Virus record (IMG/VR): IMGVR_UViG_3300022935_000005 | Location: 62,001 to 126,000 of that record | Length of the DNA stretch: 64,000 nt | Direction: 5' to 3' (one strand) | DNA from: a virus | Shown: positions 39,501-46,983 of the stretch, one piece after another | Layout: each line of letters opens with the position of its first letter | How positions within the stretch are numbered: the first letter of the stretch is position 1 | Program-made: the position numbers and the translations under genes | The notes under the pieces: model-generated | The model's input: the letters and a program-made list of their open reading frames with translations, nothing else | The model's database searches: none | What the model was told of the DNA's origin: nothing

Positions 39501-39697
39501 ACGTACTCATAATAGATGAAGGGTTTGGAGCTTTAGATGATAAGAACATTGAGGCATGCTCCAGACTGCTTGAATCTCTTAAGAAGTATTTTGCAAACAT
39601 ACTTATCATATCTCACGTTGATGCTATGAAAGACGTGGTTGATAACGTCTTGGACATCCAAAAGAACGGAAAGGACTCATATGTCAGATGCACATGA
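36554..39697 (+). CDS. Fused Mre11-Rad50 type nuclease/ATPase (gp47-gp46 fusion, SbcDC-like), 1047 aa
   Basis: Residues 1-~340 are a calcineurin-like nuclease: DIH (10-12), GGDIVHS (44-50), GNHD (81-84), YHGPVN (~155) and GDIHKR (~188). Residues ~375-1047 are a Rad50/SbcC ATPase: P-loop GKNRVGKSS near 403, long coiled coils at ~570-890, a hook tip CGDQFPKC (721-728), signature region CGSGMEKMISSLALR near 956, Walker B VLIIDEGFGALDD near 985 and H-loop ISHVD near 1018. In T4 gp47 and gp46 are separate proteins that process DNA ends for recombination-dependent replication; here both are in one chain with no internal stop. The canonical CxxC zinc hook is replaced by C-x6-C. GGAG precedes the ATG. 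The assignment is firm; the consequences of fusion are inferred. Confidence 0.93.
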   Translation: MTLKCAHFADIHFRGLSRHDEYRKVFSQSFEKLKELQPDIIFLGGDIVHSKTQGISPELIDILRWWFTSLADIAPVHIILGNHDGLMTNEDRLDAVTPIVRAIGDPRIKLMKGTGVYPTGIPGYNWCVFCCFDPKGWPDLKPPEDGINIALYHGPVNGSLTDQDWEINGDSVKVDFFKGFDYTMLGDIHKRQFLTEKVAYPGSTIQQNYGEDVEKGFLFWEIRDKDDFDVKFIELKNDHAFRSIKWQGDVSSTLDEVQDDWTGSRFRVIHKGMTQTEFKQLQNSLREKYDAYEVVSKNEQESFKGADTEIATSIGKISRNDLRSFKQQDALMSEYVKRMELSDEDRQSLRELHKDVFGRCVQEASAKSHQWRLRRLNFDNTFGYGEGNIIDFDTLNGITGIFGKNRVGKSSIPGTISYSLFNASDRGTLKNIHIVNNRKNYCKAAADFSVAGEMWRAERQTVKRTNRNGVVSAPTNLNLFRIDESGNPIEDATGEQRRETEKTLRELVGTVDDFMMTSFASQGGMDAFIKEGSTQRKNILTRFLDLQIFDDMLKIAKGEMSELRGEMRSAPDRNWQELIDEQSSLGEKLNLEISEVEEELVSLKKDRDDLKIKLAALPDSELYTKEQIQEQVQKLSDMNTKRETLSKKIIELSNSIDTASKKIEKIGLIKEQFPIEELRKEFDTQKALQSQQELIESKLELELQRLDSKKKSAKKLERVPCGDQFPKCPYIKDAHKSASELDDQKLVITGVRKELRALKSNIQALMEKGLSERLLKYEDLLKKESSLRISHSDFRLEMKEIESDHQDAINFIKEGKTQLREMRLRSIDEEKDTAVIAMRDQLKKVEDRISNLDAERLYLTEQISVAKQKKITLIEENRRFGAVKSRWETYNVFMQAVDKKGIPLTILSLQLPQINNELTKILQGVVNFDLSLEADLESNNMEIFIDYGDSRRIIECGSGMEKMISSLALRVALINVCNAPRSDVLIIDEGFGALDDKNIEACSRLLESLKKYFANILIISHVDAMKDVVDNVLDIQKNGKDSYVRCT

Positions 39698-39926
39698 TGT
39701 TTCATACGTTCCTATAGATTGCCCAATTTGTAATTTAATGATCAGGGATACGAATGACGTAACAAGATATCATAGCTCTAAGTGTTGCGTTGATTGCTGG
39801 ATAGGATTTTTAGAACCGTTACGAAAACTAAACCGCGACGAAGGATATTTACCTACAGGCAGTGAGATTGAATCTTACCGAAATAGAGTAGCCGCTCTTA
39901 CAAAACTTGGAGAAGGAACGTGTTAA
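39681..39926 (+). CDS. Small zinc-binding protein, 81 aa
   Basis: The ATG at 39681 is preferred because GGAAAGG lies seven bases before it; the frame runs further upstream only inside the Mre11-Rad50 gene. The protein has CPIC near its N-terminus and CCVDC about 25 residues later, a plausible single zinc site, followed by a helical Arg/Leu-rich tail. It overlaps the end of the recombination gene by 17 bases and the next gene by seven. No family is recognised. It may be a small DNA- or protein-binding adaptor; position between recombination and packaging genes is the only functional hint. Confidence 0.6.
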   Translation: MSDAHDVSYVPIDCPICNLMIRDTNDVTRYHSSKCCVDCWIGFLEPLRKLNRDEGYLPTGSEIESYRNRVAALTKLGEGTC

Positions 39927-40288
39927 ACCTAAAAGAAATTAGAGCTCTGGCTCAAGCAACAGAGACTTCATGGGGATATTCATCAAAAGACAGGAAGGTC
40001 ACCAGCAGACTAGATGGAGAAGTTCTAGAGCTTCAGATGATGTCCATTGTTCAGTTTGCAAGCGAGAAAGCGCTTAGTCAGCAGCTGCAGGCTCAACGTG
40101 AATATGCAAATGACGTTTTTACAGAGCAGCTTAAGAGAATTAAGCAAGAATTTAAAGAAGCCACCGATCGAGCACTGGTGACTAAAGAGATCGAAAGAGA
40201 TGATGATGTAGAGCTTGTGTCTGCGACTTCAAATTCTCCACGAAAGATCGCGTATTTTCGTGCAAACATAAAGCTTCAAGTTAGTTAG
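39920..40288 (+). CDS. Hypothetical helical protein upstream of terminase, 122 aa
   Basis: GTG start seven bases inside the preceding gene, with AGAAGGA six bases upstream. The middle is a long amphipathic helix (ALSQQLQAQREYANDVFTEQ and onward) and the C-terminal 25 residues look like beta strands. It lies immediately upstream of the large terminase, the usual place of a small terminase subunit, and its size is near that of small terminases (T4 gp16 is 164 aa). No DNA-binding motif or TerS-specific signature is visible, so the small-terminase idea is only positional. Confidence 0.5.
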   Translation: MLNLKEIRALAQATETSWGYSSKDRKVTSRLDGEVLELQMMSIVQFASEKALSQQLQAQREYANDVFTEQLKRIKQEFKEATDRALVTKEIERDDDVELVSATSNSPRKIAYFRANIKLQVS

Positions 40289-40293
40289 AAGAT

Positions 40294-41892
40294 ATGCCGC
40301 CGCTAAGTAAGCAAAAGCAAATAAGCGAGATTGTAAAGTGTGGAAAAGATCCAGCTTACTTTATAAATCGTTACGTGCAGATTCAGCATCCTATGAAGGG
40401 AAGAATTTCATTTCACACCTTTCCATTCCAGGATGATTGCTTACAGCAGTTTAACGATCATAGATTTAACGTAGTAGTAAAGTCACGACAGTTGGGTCTT
40501 TCAACCCTAACTGCAGCCTATGCTGTCTGGCTGGCTATGTTCAGAAAAGATAAAAGCATTCTGGTAATCGCCACGAAGTTAGCGGTTGCTCAAAACTTTA
40601 TTAAGAAAGTCAAGGTGGCACTGTCTGGAATACCACAATGGATGTGGATAACTGAAATTACTGCAAAGAATACACAAGCGATAGAGTTTAGTAATGGTTC
40701 TCAAATAAAAGCCGTACCAACGTCCGATGATGCTGGTCGTTCTGAAGCCTTGTCACTGCTAATTGTGGATGAGGCTGCTTTTATTAGAAACTTTGATGAG
40801 CTCTGGAAGGGTCTGTATCCCACTCTTTCAACTGGTGGTCGAGCTATATTAGTTTCAACCCCGAATGGGACTGGCGGCCAATACTACGACATCTACCATG
40901 GCGCCGAGCAGAAATCTAACGAGTTTAACGCTATAAAGCTTCCTTGGGATGTCCACCCCGAGAGAGATGATGCATGGTTTCAAAAAGAGGCTCGAAATCT
41001 TAACAAGCAACAGATTGCACAAGAGTTGCTTTGCGATTTCCAAGCGTCTGGTGACACATTTCTGTCAACAGAAGACATAGAGCGGCTGCAAATGAATATT
41101 CGGTCTCCGATAGAGAAATGGGGACCAGAGAATGCTGTCTGGGTATGGAAGTACTTTATACAAGGTCATAACTACGTAATATCTTCTGATGTTGCTAGAG
41201 GTGATGGGAGTGATTACTCTACTTTCCATGTGATAGATACCACAGAATCAGAGGTAGTGGCGGAGTTTAGAGGCAAAGTTCCGCCAGACCAACTTGCTGT
41301 ACTGTTATCAGAAGCAGGACGTCGATATGGGGATGCTGTAGTTTGTCCAGAAAGCAACACATACGGTTATGCTGTGTTGATGAAACTCCGCGAAATGAAT
41401 TACAAAAACATCTATTTTGCGAAAGAAAAAGACAAGTTTAATGCCATATATGGTGATGGAGCTATTGGCAAAGCTGGTTTCTCTACCCAGGGAGCTAGTC
41501 GTGCTCAGATACTGACAAAGCTTGAGGAGATGATAAGAAATAACCGCGTTGACATATATTCATCTCGACTCGTGTCAGAGTTTAAGACCTTTGTGTGGAG
41601 CGGATCGAAAGCTCAAGCCCAGCGCGGTAAAAATGATGATCTAGTCATGTCGTTAGCAATTGGTCTGTGGTTGTATGAGTACTCGTCAAAGAAATCGTCC
41701 AAGTCAGTTGATATAAATTCTGCTATGTTAGCCGCATTTGGAGTCAATAAACAACAGTCACGTGACTCGAAGCCTAGAAGCCCCTATTCGTACGAGATGG
41801 CTTATCTTGCGAGAAAAGGGATGCCAGTAGAAATGGATGAAAGTCATCCTGCTGTTTCTGGGTCTGTAGATTTTAAGTGGCTGCTATCGTGA
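40294..41892 (+). CDS. terL: Terminase large subunit (gp17-like packaging ATPase/nuclease), 532 aa
   Basis: The N-terminal ATPase has a deviant Walker A, VVVKSRQLGLST at about 60-71, in which the lysine precedes the loop instead of the usual GKT; Walker B LLIVDEAAFI lies near 155-164 with the catalytic Glu after Asp; a coupling motif STPNGTGG follows. The C-terminal RNase H-fold nuclease shows SSDVARGDGSD near 297, VCPESNTYG near 350 and GKNDDLVMSLA near 445, the acidic triad expected. It docks at the portal, pumps DNA into the prohead and cuts concatemers. It lies directly upstream of the portal gene, as in many myophages. The assignment is very sure. Confidence 0.95.
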   Translation: MPPLSKQKQISEIVKCGKDPAYFINRYVQIQHPMKGRISFHTFPFQDDCLQQFNDHRFNVVVKSRQLGLSTLTAAYAVWLAMFRKDKSILVIATKLAVAQNFIKKVKVALSGIPQWMWITEITAKNTQAIEFSNGSQIKAVPTSDDAGRSEALSLLIVDEAAFIRNFDELWKGLYPTLSTGGRAILVSTPNGTGGQYYDIYHGAEQKSNEFNAIKLPWDVHPERDDAWFQKEARNLNKQQIAQELLCDFQASGDTFLSTEDIERLQMNIRSPIEKWGPENAVWVWKYFIQGHNYVISSDVARGDGSDYSTFHVIDTTESEVVAEFRGKVPPDQLAVLLSEAGRRYGDAVVCPESNTYGYAVLMKLREMNYKNIYFAKEKDKFNAIYGDGAIGKAGFSTQGASRAQILTKLEEMIRNNRVDIYSSRLVSEFKTFVWSGSKAQAQRGKNDDLVMSLAIGLWLYEYSSKKSSKSVDINSAMLAAFGVNKQQSRDSKPRSPYSYEMAYLARKGMPVEMDESHPAVSGSVDFKWLLS

Positions 41893-41897
41893 CTATA

Positions 41898-41905
41898 ATA
41901 GTTAA
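41898..41905 (+). promoter_or_regulatory. Candidate late-promoter motif ATAGTTAA
   Basis: ATAGTTAA lies in the 32-base gap between terminase and portal, 19 bases before the portal ATG and just upstream of its GTAAGGA ribosome site. Part of the recurrent set; function inferred. Confidence 0.4.
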
Positions 41906-41924
41906 GTTGTAAGTAAGGATTGAT

Positions 41925-43874
41925 ATGGCTGAAAAGGGAAATATATTTCAGAGACTGACAAGCCTCTTTCGAAGCGGTCCCACTGTAAAGCGGAGGGTAA
42001 GATCATCCGTTACTTCGAATATGAAGTCATCTGCTGTTGAGACTTTCCGTCGCGCTCATAATGACGTTTATTCTAACACACTGAGTGCCTATGGTTCCTT
42101 CGATAGAATGTCAAGGTACAGTGACTTTAGCGAGATGGAGGCGACTCCTGAGATTGCTTCTGCTCTAGATATCTACTCTGAAGAGACAGTGTCTCCTGAC
42201 GAGCATGGCCGAGTTTTACACATTTACTGTGAGGATGATCTAAAGAAAGAGATACTTGAGTCTCTCTTCTATGACACTCTCAACGTAGAATTTAATCTCG
42301 TCATGTGGGTAAGAAATCTTTGTAAGTACGGAGATTTTTTCCTTTTTAATGATATCGATCCGAATTATGGTGTTGTCAATGCCTACCCGATTCCGATATC
42401 TGAAATGGAAAGAGAAGAAGGGTTTGACCCCGAGAACCCATCAGCAGTAAGATTTCGTTGGCTTACTCAAGGAAATCAATCTTTAGAGAACTGGCAAATA
42501 TCTCACTTTCGTCTGCTCGGAAATGACGCCTTCCTCCCATATGGGTCTAGCGTCCTCGAGTCAGCCCGCCGAATTTGGCGCCAGTTGATACTTATCGAAG
42601 ATGCGATGTTGGTCTACAGGGTGATCAGAGCTCCTGAGAGAAGGGTTTTCTACGTAGACGTAGGTAACGTTGCTCCTGAAGATGTTCCTAACTACATGGA
42701 GCAAGCAACGTCAGTTCTTAAAAAAGCACCAGTGATAGACAAATCCTCTGGTAAGGTCGATCTAAGATACAACCCACTTAGTGTTGATGAAGATTATTTC
42801 ATTCCTGTTCGTGGCGGCGATAGTGGCACACGAATTGACTCTTTAGCTGGTGGCCAAAACACAGCTGCGATCGAAGATGTTGAATACATTCAAAAGAAAC
42901 TGTTTGCCGCCCTTAAGATTCCTAAAGCGTATCTTGGGTATGATGAAGATATCGGTGCTAAAGCAACCTTAGCTCAAGAAGACATAAGGTTCAGTCGTAC
43001 TATCCAGAGAATTCAAAAAACTGTTATTTCCGAGCTGAACAAACTTGCTATGATCCATCTTTATGTGCACGGCTTTGACGGCGAAGACCTTCTTGATTTT
43101 GAGCTGAAGCTTTCTAACCCGTCCTCAGTTGCACAATTACAAAAGCTTGAGCTAATCTCTCAAAGGTTTGATATAGCTGGTAAGGTTCCTGAAGGTATGC
43201 TCGACCGCCGGTGGGTACAGAAGAATGTTCTTGGGTTAACTGATAAGCAGATACAAGAAGTTCAAGAAGGTCGGATACAAGACAAGGTTGATGACGCTGG
43301 AGTTGAAGGCGCCGGCGCTGAAGGTGAAGGTGGAGGTGCAGAAGGTGGAGGCGATGAGGGTGGCGGCCTATTCTCTGCCGACGTTCCGTCGAACGGTCAA
43401 CTTCTAACTGCTGAGCCCTCGACGGGTTCAAAGATTGTAGACGACGAAGAAGAAGATGATGACTACATTGATATCGCGTCTTTGTCAATTGACGATGAAT
43501 CGTCTCCAATCAAAGCGCAAGCAGCGTATAGAAAGCAACCTAATTCTAAGAGCACTCGGGGTCCAGGTACTACACACATGCCAGACTTCAAAGGGATGGT
43601 GACAAACAAGAGATCACAAGATTCGATGCGTCGTCCTTTCGGTGATGATTATCTTCGGCCTGCTTTTGAGGGAACGGAACCCTACGATGATGATAGTTAT
43701 TCACATAAGCCAAAACTTCGTTCTCCGATGACTCCGGAAATGAAGAGTGTTTATAGTTCTTTAGTTAATATTTTGAGTCCACAAGGCGGAGTGCTTTTAT
43801 CGGAAGCAAACAACAATGAAGGGGAAAGAAATCCTCTTGAAGAATACGATGCCGGAGAAATAGATGAAAGTTAA
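41925..43874 (+). CDS. gp20: Portal protein (gp20-like), 649 aa
   Basis: The region NTLSAYGSFDRMSRYSDF and MEATPEIASALDIYSEE at about residues 50-85 is characteristic of T4 gp20-type portals, and the core up to ~450 follows that plan (RRIWRQLILIEDAMLVYR, KLFAALKIPKAYLGYDED). Portals form the dodecameric ring through which DNA enters and to which the neck attaches. T4 gp20 is 524 aa; the extra length is a Gly/Glu-rich linker near 459-485 and an acidic, disordered-looking tail. The tail includes LLSEA near the end, which fits the LxE-A pattern cut by T4-type prohead proteases (inference). The gene end overlaps the next ATG by 11 bases. Confidence 0.93.
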   Translation: MAEKGNIFQRLTSLFRSGPTVKRRVRSSVTSNMKSSAVETFRRAHNDVYSNTLSAYGSFDRMSRYSDFSEMEATPEIASALDIYSEETVSPDEHGRVLHIYCEDDLKKEILESLFYDTLNVEFNLVMWVRNLCKYGDFFLFNDIDPNYGVVNAYPIPISEMEREEGFDPENPSAVRFRWLTQGNQSLENWQISHFRLLGNDAFLPYGSSVLESARRIWRQLILIEDAMLVYRVIRAPERRVFYVDVGNVAPEDVPNYMEQATSVLKKAPVIDKSSGKVDLRYNPLSVDEDYFIPVRGGDSGTRIDSLAGGQNTAAIEDVEYIQKKLFAALKIPKAYLGYDEDIGAKATLAQEDIRFSRTIQRIQKTVISELNKLAMIHLYVHGFDGEDLLDFELKLSNPSSVAQLQKLELISQRFDIAGKVPEGMLDRRWVQKNVLGLTDKQIQEVQEGRIQDKVDDAGVEGAGAEGEGGGAEGGGDEGGGLFSADVPSNGQLLTAEPSTGSKIVDDEEEDDDYIDIASLSIDDESSPIKAQAAYRKQPNSKSTRGPGTTHMPDFKGMVTNKRSQDSMRRPFGDDYLRPAFEGTEPYDDDSYSHKPKLRSPMTPEMKSVYSSLVNILSPQGGVLLSEANNNEGERNPLEEYDAGEIDES

Positions 43875-44706
43875 GCATAATAAAAAAAGAAATGTTGGGT
43901 TGCTGTTTGCACAGCTTTCTCAAGCTGTTTCTGAGTCCATGGTAGAAGGAGATGTCAAGAGGGCGAACAGGGTTCTTTCTCTAATAAAGCGACATTTCGC
44001 TCCTGGTACAGAATTATTCAAAGAGTTTAGACTTTTTAGAGCGATCATGGTAACGTCTGTTCCTTCCGATTCTCTTGCGACGTCTATAATCGGAGAGGCA
44101 AAAACAGCTTCAAAGAATATCAACACCAGATTGTTGACACAGCAAAAATCAGCACTCATCAAAGATATAAATTATAACTTGAGTGAGTCAAACTTTTATT
44201 CCAGAAGAGTTCCTGATTACAAGACATATGCGACAGTCCAGACTCTTTTAGCAGAATGGAGAGCGTCAGATCCAGATGTGTCTGTTGTCGCAAAGTTCGA
44301 GTCAGAACTACATTCACATCTTCTAAAAGAGAAAAAGCTGGCCGATATTGAAGAGATGAAATCCCCTGACGCGAACAGCTTGGTCGTTGATATTATGCGT
44401 AAGAAGCTTGAGGAAAAGTTTGGGTCTCATCTAAACGATAAGCAGATGTCTCTCTTGAGAGAATATGTCTTTTTTGATGATGACAAGACATCTTTCTTGA
44501 CTAAATTAAGCTCGATTAAGTCTGAAGCACTTGAGGCTATCGATGCTTTCGAGAGCACGTGCCAAAACAAGATAATTTTAAAGCAGGTTCCTGATGTAAG
44601 AGACGCCATCTTAAGCCTTTCTGAATCCACTGCGGATGATGAGACTCTCTCAAGATATTTGACGCTTATGAATATAACTGAAGAGTTACTATCAGGAGGT
44701 GAGTGA
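43864..44706 (+). CDS. Putative prohead-associated helical protein, 280 aa
   Basis: The ATG overlaps the portal gene by 11 bases; the first residues (KVKHNKKRN) are basic. The rest is almost entirely helical with many charged residues and no family signature I recognise. It lies between portal and prohead protease, where T4 encodes the prohead core proteins gp67 and gp68, so a core or portal-assembly role is plausible by position. Its stop overlaps the ATG of the protease (TGATG), with CAGGAGG serving as the protease ribosome site inside its last codons. The function remains unproven from sequence. Confidence 0.55.
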   Translation: MKVKHNKKRNVGLLFAQLSQAVSESMVEGDVKRANRVLSLIKRHFAPGTELFKEFRLFRAIMVTSVPSDSLATSIIGEAKTASKNINTRLLTQQKSALIKDINYNLSESNFYSRRVPDYKTYATVQTLLAEWRASDPDVSVVAKFESELHSHLLKEKKLADIEEMKSPDANSLVVDIMRKKLEEKFGSHLNDKQMSLLREYVFFDDDKTSFLTKLSSIKSEALEAIDAFESTCQNKIILKQVPDVRDAILSLSESTADDETLSRYLTLMNITEELLSGGE

Positions 44707-45323
44707 TGAGTGACAACCTTAAGCTTTTGACAGAATGGAGCCCTTGGCAATACTCTAAAGAGATGATCGAGGAGTCCAAGCAAAACAACGACGGCAAGAT
44801 TGTGATGAAGGGTGTTCTCCAGAAGTCTGACACCCTCAATCAAAACGGCCGAATTTATCCCAAGGTTATTCTTGAGAGAGAAGTAAGGAACTATCAGAAG
44901 TTCATTGCTGAAAACAGGGCCCTCGGTGAATGTGACCACCCTGATAGCTCAGTCGTCGAACTTAAGAACGCATCTCACATTGTAAGAGAAGCATACATGG
45001 ACGGTGACGTTTGTTATGGTGTTGTAGAACTTCTAAACACTCCTTCTGGGAAGATCCTACAAAGTTTGGTGGAGTCTGGGGTGACGCTTGGTATTTCCAG
45101 CCGCGGCGTCGGCTCAACTCGCCGTAATGGAGATGTAGACGTTGTCCAAGATGATTTTCAACTGATCTGTTGGGACTTTGTTTCAGAGCCTTCAACTCCG
45201 GGGGCATTTATGATGAAAGAAGGTATTGAAGTTCGACGTAACGATCTCAATAAAGTATTCAACAAATCTGATAGAGTACACCGTGCTTTTAATGATGTGA
45301 TAGCATGGAGGGATGACAAATGA
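44706..45323 (+). CDS. gp21: Prohead maturation serine protease (gp21-like), 205 aa
   Basis: I take the ATG at 44706 (overlapping the previous stop) over the GTG one codon earlier. LNQNGRIYPKVILERE at 44-59, GECDHPDS with His 78, and LGISSRGVGS with candidate nucleophile Ser 131/132 fit the T4 gp21 family of prohead serine proteases, and the length is similar (T4 gp21 is 212 aa). It would cleave scaffold, capsid and other prohead proteins after LxE/IxE type sites and then degrade itself, making room for DNA. It lies in the expected place between portal and scaffold/capsid. The assignment is very sure; which exact substrates it cuts is inferred. Confidence 0.93.
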   Translation: MSDNLKLLTEWSPWQYSKEMIEESKQNNDGKIVMKGVLQKSDTLNQNGRIYPKVILEREVRNYQKFIAENRALGECDHPDSSVVELKNASHIVREAYMDGDVCYGVVELLNTPSGKILQSLVESGVTLGISSRGVGSTRRNGDVDVVQDDFQLICWDFVSEPSTPGAFMMKEGIEVRRNDLNKVFNKSDRVHRAFNDVIAWRDDK

Positions 45324-45679
45324 GTTCAAGTTGGCCAAAACCGGGATTAAATAGTGTCGGTGAGTATCAATTAGCTGGTGTCCCGTTCGTTGTAGAAGAC
45401 GCCTCCTCCGCCCGCACAGTTACTCTACAGAGAGTATCACGAGCGATTACTTTTATATCTGATGCAGCCGGAGCGAGTGTTCACTTTTTCGATGTTGATG
45501 CAAGCGGTGTCGCCGTCAATACTGAGGTTGCTTTACCTGCCGGTGCCGTCAGGTTTGAAGTTAGATGTAGCAAGTTTTATATCACCGCCGGTGCAACAGT
45601 CGGAGCAGTCGTAGAACTTACAGGAATCGAACCGCAACAGATGCCTTTACCATTACGAACATTAGGGACTGTGGCATAG
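45320..45679 (+). CDS. Small beta-rich head-region protein, 119 aa
   Basis: The ATG overlaps the protease stop (ATGA). The sequence begins SSSWPKPGLNSVGEYQLAG and continues as short alternating hydrophobic strands rich in Val, Ala and Thr, ending PLPLRTLGTVA. The composition suggests a compact beta-barrel, as in capsid decoration or head-surface proteins. I recall similar small proteins near the capsid genes of marine phages but no established function. Since it is coupled to the protease it is likely made during head assembly. A decoration role is inference. Confidence 0.6.
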   Translation: MSSSWPKPGLNSVGEYQLAGVPFVVEDASSARTVTLQRVSRAITFISDAAGASVHFFDVDASGVAVNTEVALPAGAVRFEVRCSKFYITAGATVGAVVELTGIEPQQMPLPLRTLGTVA

Positions 45680-45689
45680 GAGATTTAGA

Positions 45690-46106
45690 ATGGCAAAGAT
45701 GACAAGAAATGATTTAAAATCTCTAGTTAAAGAATGCTTGTTCGAGATTTTGTTAGAAGCAACAGATGCTGAAAGTGGTCAGCAGCTACAAGAAGTAAGA
45801 CTTCCTAAAAAGAAAACTCGCCCTGTCACTTCTCGGCGTCCCGCTCTAGACAACATCTCGATAGGAAAGAGCCAACCCGCTCGAGAGCAACCTCAATTTG
45901 ATGTATCACAGATAACGTCAGATCCAGTGATGGCCGCGATATTTCAAGACACTGCAAAGACGACTCTGCTTGAGCAATCCAGAGCAGAAAGGTTAGGCCC
46001 ACAGTCTGGTGGTGATGCTGCAACAGCAGCTATGGCTCAAGCTGACCCACAAGAAGTTTTTGGTGAAGCATCGAGGAATTGGGCAGCCCTCGCGTTTAAC
46101 GATTAA
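45690..46106 (+). CDS. Hypothetical prohead-associated protein with candidate cleavable N-terminus, 138 aa
   Basis: A GGAG ribosome site precedes the ATG. The first ~23 residues (MTRNDLKSLVKECLFEILLE) form an amphipathic helix ending in LLE-A, matching the (L/I)xE-A pattern of T4 gp21 cleavage, so a capsid-targeting propeptide removed on maturation is possible. The rest is polar, Arg/Gln/Ser-rich and probably disordered. No family is recognised. Its position among head genes supports packaging into the prohead; the cleavage idea is a motif-based inference. Confidence 0.5.
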   Translation: MAKMTRNDLKSLVKECLFEILLEATDAESGQQLQEVRLPKKKTRPVTSRRPALDNISIGKSQPAREQPQFDVSQITSDPVMAAIFQDTAKTTLLEQSRAERLGPQSGGDAATAAMAQADPQEVFGEASRNWAALAFND

Positions 46107-46139
46107 ATCTCGGCAGCAAGAAAAAAACAAGTCTGCTGA

Positions 46140-46147
46140 ATACTTAC
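46140..46147 (+). promoter_or_regulatory. Near-match to late-promoter motif (ATACTTAC)
   Basis: ATACTTAC differs from ATAnTTAA at one base. It lies 40 bases before the 91-aa gene in an 80-base gap that holds no other recognisable element apart from the CAGGAGG ribosome site. Confidence 0.25.
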
Positions 46148-46186
46148 AAGATAGACGACAGTCATTCGATCAGGAGGAATACCAAG

Positions 46187-46462
46187 ATGGCTAAAAACTT
46201 AAAGTTGACCCCGGCTCTACTAAAGAAGCTGGTTATGGAAGAGAAAGCAAAACTGATGGAAACCCTTGAGCAGGGCAAAGAAGACTCTGAGAAGGTAAAA
46301 GCTGATGAAGTAGAGGCTGATGAGCTAGCTGACGCTTTAGAACAAGACATCGATTTTATGGCTGCACTTAAGATTCAAGAAAGCGTTCTCAAGAAGAAAT
46401 ACGCCAAGGTTCAAGCAGCTAAGAAGAGGCTCATGAAAAAAATCAATGAGCGTAAGAACTAA
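46187..46462 (+). CDS. Highly charged coiled-coil protein, 91 aa (possible prohead core component)
   Basis: A strong ribosome site (CAGGAGG) precedes the ATG. The whole protein is a charged helix, alternating Lys- and Glu-rich stretches (LLKKLVMEEKAKLMETLEQG, then KKKYAKVQAAKKRLMKKI), so it probably forms a coiled coil. T4 encodes a small, highly charged prohead core protein (gp67, 80 aa) near the same position, and size and character agree, but there is no diagnostic motif. Being soluble and charged it could also serve as an internal head protein. Functional assignment is by analogy only. Confidence 0.5.
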   Translation: MAKNLKLTPALLKKLVMEEKAKLMETLEQGKEDSEKVKADEVEADELADALEQDIDFMAALKIQESVLKKKYAKVQAAKKRLMKKINERKN

Positions 46463-46500
46463 TAGTTCTACTTTAACCCAAAAAACTGAGGAGAATCCAA

Positions 46501-46983
46501 ATGCCAACCCATAAGCAACAAACTGTAGCCCCGCTAACGACTGTAAGAGATAAAGGCTCCTCCGACTCAGCGAGTCTCAAGTCTGCATTTCCGGCTTCTC
46601 CAATTCATCAAGGAGAGATGACAGCTGAAAGCATTCGACAGCAGTTCCAAGATGAAGTAATTGACGGGACTGTCAATGACGGCGGCCACACCTTCGGTAC
46701 TTTTAGCAGAGATTACTCTGGCGCTCCTGATATGGCAGAGGTCAAGACTGGCGGTGGCGGACTTCCCGCGTCTCCCTATGTTCCCAACCCAACATCTCCC
46801 GGTCCTGGTAGTGTTAATGCTGCCGACCAGGCAGAGGCTCCTGATGGTTTTGGTGAATCACCGTCCAACGTTCCCGGCTCTGGTGTTGGTTCACAGTTAC
46901 AGCCAAAGACATCATCAGAGTCTCAATCAAGAGGTAAGTTGGGTGACTTCATTATGGGCAAGGCTTGGGGCAGTACCTCTTAA
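46501..46983 (+). CDS. Pro/Gly/Ser-rich hypothetical protein, 160 aa
   Basis: GAGGAG lies eight bases before the ATG. The N-terminus (MPTHKQQTVAPLTTVRDKGS) and the second half (runs of Pro, Gly, Ser) look disordered; a short ordered segment may lie near QQFQDEVIDGTVNDGG. No family is recognised. It ends with a TAATG overlap into the next gene. Among head genes it could be an internal head protein or a flexible prohead component; this is inference. A 128-aa frame in another phase here is a shadow. Confidence 0.5.
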   Translation: MPTHKQQTVAPLTTVRDKGSSDSASLKSAFPASPIHQGEMTAESIRQQFQDEVIDGTVNDGGHTFGTFSRDYSGAPDMAEVKTGGGGLPASPYVPNPTSPGPGSVNAADQAEAPDGFGESPSNVPGSGVGSQLQPKTSSESQSRGKLGDFIMGKAWGSTS

